64,000 nucleotides of DNA. Origin: Pseudazoarcus pumilus. GTDB lineage: Bacteria; Pseudomonadota; Gammaproteobacteria; Burkholderiales; Rhodocyclaceae. Made by a program: the position numbers and the translations under genes. Under the pieces are notes generated by a model that was not told where the DNA came from, made no database searches, and saw only the letters and a list, made by a program, of their open reading frames with translations. The stretch lies in assembly GCF_002872475.1 (NCBI RefSeq), contig NZ_CP025682.1, forward strand, positions 930,001 through 994,000, written 5' to 3'. Of this stretch, positions 59,275-64,000 are shown piece by piece; position 1 is the first letter of the stretch; each line of letters starts with the position of its first letter.

Positions 59275-60444
59275 GTGCTGCACGAAAAAGGTGATCGAGC
59301 GGATCTCCGGGCGTTCCGCCAGCACCTTTTCGATGCGCGCATCGAGCCCTTCGTCGGTGACTGCCTGCGCACTTTGCGGCGGCAGCAGAACCTCGACGTC
59401 GACGCGTCCGCCCAGGTAATGCAGTTGCAGCCGGAAGCCCTCGCGCTCGAGGCCGTCGAGCAGCGTCGAAACCAGGCCCGTCAGTTCGTCGCGCGTAGGC
59501 AGCAGGTTCGCGCCGGGTGTCTGCAGCCCGCGGTCGTCCTCGGCGTCCACGTGCACCAGCACGTCGCGCACGGCGGGGTGGGCGCTGCGCACGGCGCGGC
59601 ATACGCGGTCGGTGATGCGGTGCCCCTCGGACACGGTGATGCGCGGGTCGACCAGTACGTGCGTGTCGCACAGCACGCGATCGGCCATGCGGCGGGTGCG
59701 CAGGTCGTGGGTGTCGATCACGCCGGGCGTGGCGCGCACGGTCGCGCGGATGCGTTCGAGTTCCTCGTCGGGCAATCCGGTGTCGACCAGCTCGCGCAAG
59801 GCACCCCAGGCCAGGCGCAAGCCCATGCGCAGGATCAGAAAGCCCACCACGGCCGCGGCCAGCGGCTCGAGGAACGGGTAGCCGGCCAGACTGCCGCCGA
59901 TGCCGGCGGCCACGACCAGTGACGAGGCTGCGTCCGAGCGTGCGTGCCAGGCATTGGCCTCGAGCAGCGGCGCATTCAGCCGTTTGCTGGCGGCGAGGGT
60001 GAATCGGAACAGCCCCTCCTTGACAATCAGCGTCGCGACCGCCATGTAGAGAGCAGCCTGATGCAGTGCGGGGGCTTCCTCCAGGTGCTGCAGGCGGTCG
60101 CCGGAGGCGAACAGGAATCCCACGCCGACGCCTGACAGCACGGTGCCGAGGATCAACGTCGCGGCGGTCTCGAAGCGGCCATGGCCGTAGGGATGATCGG
60201 CATCGGGCGGAACCGCCCCGCGGCGTCCGGCCAACAGAACCAGTACATCGGTGAACAGGTCCGACAGGGTGTGGGCCGCATCGGCCACGAGGCTGAAGGC
60301 GTTGGCTGCGAGGCCGACCACGATCTGGCCCACTGCGAGACCGGCATTGGTGGCGATCGCCACCAGTGTGGCGCGCTGGATGCCTCGCGAGCGCGTCGCC
60401 TGTGCGCTTCGCCCCGACTCGGCGGCCGGTGGGGTGGGGACCAT
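59263..60444 (-). CDS. cation diffusion facilitator family transporter
   Basis: Encodes 393 residues from MVPTPPAAESGRSAQATRSR; the longer frame overlaps the divergent rhodanese gene and is not used. Six membrane helices are likely. The metal site is seen in SLVADAAHTLSDLFTD (helix II) and NAWHARSDAASSLVV (helix V), with DADHPYGHGRFE between helices II and III. The cytoplasmic C-terminal ferredoxin-like domain starts near residue 215 and is longer than usual. These proteins export Zn, Fe, Co or Mn. The metal cannot be assigned. Confidence 0.93.
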   Translation of the reverse strand: MVPTPPAAESGRSAQATRSRGIQRATLVAIATNAGLAVGQIVVGLAANAFSLVADAAHTLSDLFTDVLVLLAGRRGAVPPDADHPYGHGRFETAATLILGTVLSGVGVGFLFASGDRLQHLEEAPALHQAALYMAVATLIVKEGLFRFTLAASKRLNAPLLEANAWHARSDAASSLVVAAGIGGSLAGYPFLEPLAAAVVGFLILRMGLRLAWGALRELVDTGLPDEELERIRATVRATPGVIDTHDLRTRRMADRVLCDTHVLVDPRITVSEGHRITDRVCRAVRSAHPAVRDVLVHVDAEDDRGLQTPGANLLPTRDELTGLVSTLLDGLEREGFRLQLHYLGGRVDVEVLLPPQSAQAVTDEGLDARIEKVLAERPEIRSITFFVQHAPS

Positions 60445-60498
60445 GATTATCACCAGAGAGTATACTTTCGGATTGTGGATTCTAGCGGGAAGGGCGAC

Positions 60499-60951
60499 AT
60501 GGGCAAATTGAACGAATTGCTGCAACTGGCCCGCGAACGTGCCGAGAAGCTCGGTCTGCCATACGCGGGTGCGCTGACGCCGGCCGAAGCCTACGAAGTC
60601 TGGCAGGCCGCGCCCGGCGCCAAGCTGGTCGATGTGCGCACCCGGGCCGAATGGGACTGGGTCGGGCGCGTGCCCGGGGCGGTCGAGATCGAATGGCTGA
60701 GCTATCCGGGCAATACGCCGAATCCGGTCTTCGTCCAGCAGTTGCGACGCGAGGTCGATCCGGAGTCGCTGGTGATGTTCCTGTGCCGCTCGGGCGGACG
60801 GTCGGACAAGGCCGCGCGCGCGGCCACCGAGGCCGGATACGCCGAGGCCTACAACGTGCTCGAGGGCTTCGAGGGGGATCGCGACGCCAACGGCCATCGC
60901 AATCGCACCGGAGGTTGGCGCCATGCCGGCCTGCCGTGGAAACAGGGCTGA
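60499..60951 (+). CDS. rhodanese-like sulfurtransferase
   Basis: Encodes 150 residues from MGKLNELLQLARERAEKLGL with GGGAAGG upstream. A single rhodanese domain contains AKLVDVRTRAEWDWVGRVPG and the active-site loop MFLCRSGGRSDKAA, whose Cys carries the persulfide. It lacks a signal peptide and is cytoplasmic. The donor and acceptor are unknown. It is 25 bases upstream of nadA, a [4Fe-4S] enzyme, but a functional link is only a guess. A TATACT at 60461 could be its -10. Confidence 0.92.
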   Translation: MGKLNELLQLARERAEKLGLPYAGALTPAEAYEVWQAAPGAKLVDVRTRAEWDWVGRVPGAVEIEWLSYPGNTPNPVFVQQLRREVDPESLVMFLCRSGGRSDKAARAATEAGYAEAYNVLEGFEGDRDANGHRNRTGGWRHAGLPWKQG

Positions 60952-60976
60952 TCAGCCCGCAAGGAAGAGTGATCAG

Positions 60977-62074
60977 ATGAGCGTAGCAACCATCCAGTTC
61001 GACCGTTTCAACCAGCTCCAGGACGAGCAGGCGCAGGAGCGCATTGTCGCCGCGCGCGAGCGCTTGGGCGATCGCGCGGTGCTGCTGTGCCACCACTATC
61101 AGCGCGCCGACGTCTATCGCCACGCCGACCTGACGGGCGATTCGCTCAAGCTCGCCAAGCTCGCCTCGCAGACCGACGCCGAGTACATCGTGTTCTGCGG
61201 CGTGCATTTCATGGCCGAAGTCGCCGACATCCTGTCCCGGCCCGAACAGGTCGCCATCCTGCCGGACCTGGCCGCCGGCTGCTCGATGGCCGACATGGCC
61301 AACCTGGCCAAGGTCGAGCGCTGCTGGCGCGAGCTGGGCGAGGTGCTCGACGACCCGGACGCGTCGATCACGCCGGTCACCTACATCAACTCGGCGGCGG
61401 ATTTGAAGGCCTTCTGCGGCGAGCACGGCGGCATCGTATGCACGTCGACGAATGCGCCCAAGATCCTCGACTGGGCCTTCGCGCAGCGCGAGAAGGTGCT
61501 GTTCTTCCCCGATCAGCACCTGGGGCGCTGGACCGGCTACAAGAAGGACATCCCCCTCGAGCAGATGGTGGTGTGGGACCCCGATCAGGAATATGGGGGC
61601 CTCACGCCAGACGAGATCCGCAACGCCAAGATCCTGTTGTGGAAGGGACATTGCTCGGTACACCAGATGTTCCAGGAGAGTCACATCCGCCGCTGGCGCA
61701 TGCAGCATCCGGACGGTTTCGTGATTTCCCACCCGGAGAGCAATCTCGAGGTGTGCCTGAATTCGGATCACGTGGGGTCGACGGAATTCATCATCAACAC
61801 CATCAAGGGCGCGCCGCCCAACACCCAATGGCTGGTGGGTACCGAGCTTAACCTCGTCAGTCGTCTCGCCGAGGAGGTCAAGCCCGAGGGCAAGACCGTG
61901 CAGTTCATGGCGCCGACCGTGTGCATGTGTTCGACCATGCAGCGCATCGATCCGCAGCACCTGGCCTGGGCACTGGAGAACCTGGCCGACGGCAATGTCG
62001 TCAACCGCATCAGCGTGCCCGTGCACGAGGCCGAACTGGCGCGTCTTGCGCTCGAGCGCATGCTGGCGGTGTGA
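60977..62074 (+). CDS. nadA: quinolinate synthase NadA
   Basis: Encodes 365 residues from MSVATIQFDRFNQLQDEQAQ with AAGGAAGAG upstream. AVLLCHHYQRADVYRHADL, IVFCGVHFMAEVADIL and the C-terminal PTVCMCSTMQRIDPQHL, which holds cluster Cys residues, are diagnostic. NadA condenses iminoaspartate with dihydroxyacetone phosphate to quinolinate using a [4Fe-4S] cluster, the first committed part of NAD synthesis. nadB and nadC are not in the window. Confidence 0.97.
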   Translation: MSVATIQFDRFNQLQDEQAQERIVAARERLGDRAVLLCHHYQRADVYRHADLTGDSLKLAKLASQTDAEYIVFCGVHFMAEVADILSRPEQVAILPDLAAGCSMADMANLAKVERCWRELGEVLDDPDASITPVTYINSAADLKAFCGEHGGIVCTSTNAPKILDWAFAQREKVLFFPDQHLGRWTGYKKDIPLEQMVVWDPDQEYGGLTPDEIRNAKILLWKGHCSVHQMFQESHIRRWRMQHPDGFVISHPESNLEVCLNSDHVGSTEFIINTIKGAPPNTQWLVGTELNLVSRLAEEVKPEGKTVQFMAPTVCMCSTMQRIDPQHLAWALENLADGNVVNRISVPVHEAELARLALERMLAV

Positions 62075-62114
62075 CGCGCGTGGGCAGACACGGGCGGGCC
62101 TGCCGGGTGGGAAC

Positions 62115-62855
62115 ATGAAGCTGCGCGTATGCACCTACAACATCCACAAGGGCTTCTCGCACTTCAATCGGCGCATGGTCATCCATGAACTGCGTGACCG
62201 CCTGCGTGCGCTCGAGGCTGACGTGGTGTTCCTGCAGGAAGTGCAGGGCATGAACTTGCGTCACGAGGTCGCCCAAGCGGACTGGCCGCCCGCGCCGCAG
62301 CATGAGTTTCTGGCCCACGAGGTGTGGCACCAGACGGCCTACGGGCAGAACGCCGTGTATGACCATGGTCACCACGGCAACGCGATCCTGAGCCGCTTCG
62401 AGATCGTGGCGTCCTACAATCAGGACGTGTCCGATCACCGATTCGAACGTCGAGGCCTGCTGCACTGCGAAGTCGACCTTCCCGGCATAGCGGAAACGGC
62501 CCACTGCGTGTGCGTGCATCTGGGGCTGAGCGGAGGCGGTCGCCGACGCCAGATGCAGGCGCTGGCCGAGCGCGTCGAGCAGATCGTGCCCGCGGGTGCG
62601 CCGCTGATCATCGCGGGCGACTTCAATGACTGGCTCAACCGCGCCGAGCCGCAACTGGCGTCGCGGCTCGGCCTCACCGAGGTCTTTCGCGGGCGGCCGG
62701 CGCGCAGCTATCCGAGCCGGCTGCCCGTGCTGCGCCTCGATCGCATCTACGTGCGCGGCTTCGATGTCGGGGAGGCCGCGGCCCACACCGGCGCGCTGTG
62801 GGGCAAGATCTCCGACCACGCGCCGCTCACGGCGGATCTGGAGTTCACGCCGTGA
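62115..62855 (+). CDS. endonuclease/exonuclease/phosphatase family protein
   Basis: Encodes 246 residues from MKLRVCTYNIHKGFSHFNRR. The metal and catalytic motifs CTYNIHKG, VVFLQEVQGMN, IIAGDFNDWLNRAEPQL and KISDHAPLTADLEF belong to the EEP superfamily. Members next to clsB occur in many proteobacteria and are thought to act on lipid or nucleic acid phosphodiesters; the substrate is unknown. The stop overlaps the GTG start of clsB, so the two genes are translationally coupled. Confidence 0.93.
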   Translation: MKLRVCTYNIHKGFSHFNRRMVIHELRDRLRALEADVVFLQEVQGMNLRHEVAQADWPPAPQHEFLAHEVWHQTAYGQNAVYDHGHHGNAILSRFEIVASYNQDVSDHRFERRGLLHCEVDLPGIAETAHCVCVHLGLSGGGRRRQMQALAERVEQIVPAGAPLIIAGDFNDWLNRAEPQLASRLGLTEVFRGRPARSYPSRLPVLRLDRIYVRGFDVGEAAAHTGALWGKISDHAPLTADLEFTP

Positions 62856-64000
62856 CCGCCTTTCTCGGCGGCAACCGCGTGGTGCTGCTGGAGAACGGCG
62901 AGCGTTATTTCCCCGATGTGATCGAAGCGTGTGAAGCGGCCACGCGCGAGATCCACGTCGAGACCTATCTGTTCGAGAACGATGCAACCGGACGGCGCAT
63001 GGCCGATGTACTGATGCGTGCCGCGCGGCGCGGGGTGTGCGTGCGCGTGATGGTCGACGGCTTCGGCGCGCGCCCCTTCGTCGAGGAGTTGATGTCCGAG
63101 GTGCGGGCGGCGGGGGTCGAAGTGCTGGTCTACCGCCGCGATTTCGGCGGTTTACGCATCAAGCGACACCGCCTGCGCCGCCTGCATCGCAAGATCATCA
63201 CCGTCGACAGACGCATCGCCTGGGTGGGTGGCATCAACATCATCGACGATTACAGCGAAGACGCACCACTGCACCCGCGCTACGACTACGCGGTGCGCGT
63301 CGAAGGGCCGCTGGTGGGCGCCATCGTGCATGCCGTGCATCATCTGTGGTGGCTGGTGTCCTGGGCCAGCCTGCGCCGTCGCGGCGCCAGGCCGCGCGCC
63401 TTCAACCGCTTGCCGGTGCGCCCGGGTGACGTGCGTGCGGCCTTTCTGGTGCGCGACAACCTGCGCCATCGTCGCGACATCGAGGAGGCCTATCTGGCGG
63501 CCATCGCCAGGGCGCACAAGGAAATCGTCATCGCCTGCGCCTACTTCTTTCCCGGCCGCGCCTTCCGTCAGGCGCTGGTCGATGCGTCCGCACGCGGGGT
63601 GTGCGTCATCCTGCTGCTGCAAGGGCTGTCCGATCACCCCATGCTCGCCTACGCGACGCGTGCACTCTACCCGTACTTCCTGGACAACGGCATCCGCCTG
63701 TTCGAGTATCACCGCAGCCATCTGCACGCCAAGGTGGCGGTGGTGGACCGGCGCTGGGCCACCGTCGGGTCGAGCAACATCGATCCGTTTTCCCTGCTGC
63801 TTGCGCGCGAGGCCAACGTCGTCGTCGACCACGTCGGTTTTGCCGGCGAGCTGCGCGACTCGCTCGATCGCGCGCTGCAGGTCGGCGCGCAGGAACTGCG
63901 CCACGAGGACTGGCACCGCTTGCCTCGCTTGCAGCGATTCGCGAGCTGGTGCGCCTATCAGCTGGTGCGCCTGGTCATCGGTATCGCCGGCTACCGTGGC
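62852..64000 (+). CDS. clsB: cardiolipin synthase B (phospholipase D family), 3'-truncated
   Basis: The GTG at 62852 overlaps the previous stop (GTGA) and opens a frame of 383 codons to the window edge. The protein reads VTAFLGGNRVVLLENGERYF at the start. Both HKD motifs are present: LHRKIITVDRRIAWVGGIN near residue 110 and LHAKVAVVDRRWATVGSSN near 291. ClsB makes cardiolipin or phosphatidylglycerol at the inner membrane. There is no N-terminal membrane helix, which separates it from ClsA. The end of the gene lies outside the window. Confidence 0.93.
   Translation, partial: MTAFLGGNRVVLLENGERYFPDVIEACEAATREIHVETYLFENDATGRRMADVLMRAARRGVCVRVMVDGFGARPFVEELMSEVRAAGVEVLVYRRDFGGLRIKRHRLRRLHRKIITVDRRIAWVGGINIIDDYSEDAPLHPRYDYAVRVEGPLVGAIVHAVHHLWWLVSWASLRRRGARPRAFNRLPVRPGDVRAAFLVRDNLRHRRDIEEAYLAAIARAHKEIVIACAYFFPGRAFRQALVDASARGVCVILLLQGLSDHPMLAYATRALYPYFLDNGIRLFEYHRSHLHAKVAVVDRRWATVGSSNIDPFSLLLAREANVVVDHVGFAGELRDSLDRALQVGAQELRHEDWHRLPRLQRFASWCAYQLVRLVIGIAGYRG

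Overview
The window is GC-rich, densely packed chromosomal DNA from a betaproteobacterium, most likely of the Rhodocyclales (Azoarcus/Thauera-like). This rests on signature stretches of the 16S gene, an rrn spacer carrying tRNA-Ile(GAU) and tRNA-Ala(UGC), and the betaproteobacterial style of the encoded proteins. The lineage is inferred by eye, without a database search. Nearly all of the window is core genome. The only mobile element recognised is one intact IS30-family insertion sequence, which has disrupted a ybaK-like gene.

Layout. 1-294: 3' part of a glyoxalase I gene. 351-5127 (minus): tRNA-Ile2(CAU) behind the macromolecular synthesis cluster rpsU-yqeY-dnaG-rpoD. 5263-7816: tsaD, plsY, folB and an H-NS family gene. 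7910-9493: ybaK split by IS30. 9520-16383 (minus): xerD-like recombinase, ogt, proA, holA, lptE and leuS. 16539-26783: uvrD, a membrane diguanylate cyclase, an orphan parA, a quinone oxidoreductase and dnaE. 26805-31021 (minus): acyP, a SulP transporter and metG. 31232-35358: apbC/mrp, dcd and a basic amino-acid decarboxylase. 35424-36730 (minus): thyA-folA. 36834-42426: a complete rrn operon with tandem promoters, boxA elements, RNase III processing stems, 16S-Ile-Ala-23S-5S and a strong terminator. 42547-47025: dgkA, a GT4 glycosyltransferase, a calcineurin-like phosphoesterase, a ubiH-type hydroxylase and dsbC. 47029-50409: mltA, a tiny membrane protein coupled to a DUF815 ATPase, a Nudix-ThiE fusion and yacG. 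50411-54261 (minus): a cofactor and cell-division run birA-coaX-SPOR-like-coaE-zapD. 54302-58995 (minus): glnA, a DUF4124 protein, ntrB and ntrC. 59263-64000: a cation efflux protein, a rhodanese, nadA, an endonuclease/exonuclease/phosphatase-family protein and the 5' part of clsB.

How the parts work together. Replication, transcription and translation functions dominate (dnaG, dnaE, holA, rpoD, rpsU, leuS, metG, rrn). Nitrogen control forms a self-contained unit: glnA has a canonical sigma-54 promoter and two NtrC-like sites 32 bp apart, and ntrBC lies just downstream. The dgkA-glycosyltransferase-phosphoesterase group resembles the phosphate-starvation lipid-remodelling pair known from rhizobia and marine bacteria, and a degenerate Pho-box-like array sits in front of it. 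I found no CRISPR array, phage, toxin-antitoxin pair or recognisable defence system. No clearly undescribed system is evident. The most interesting items are the IS30 insertion, the putative lipid-remodelling cluster and the micro-membrane-protein/ATPase pair.
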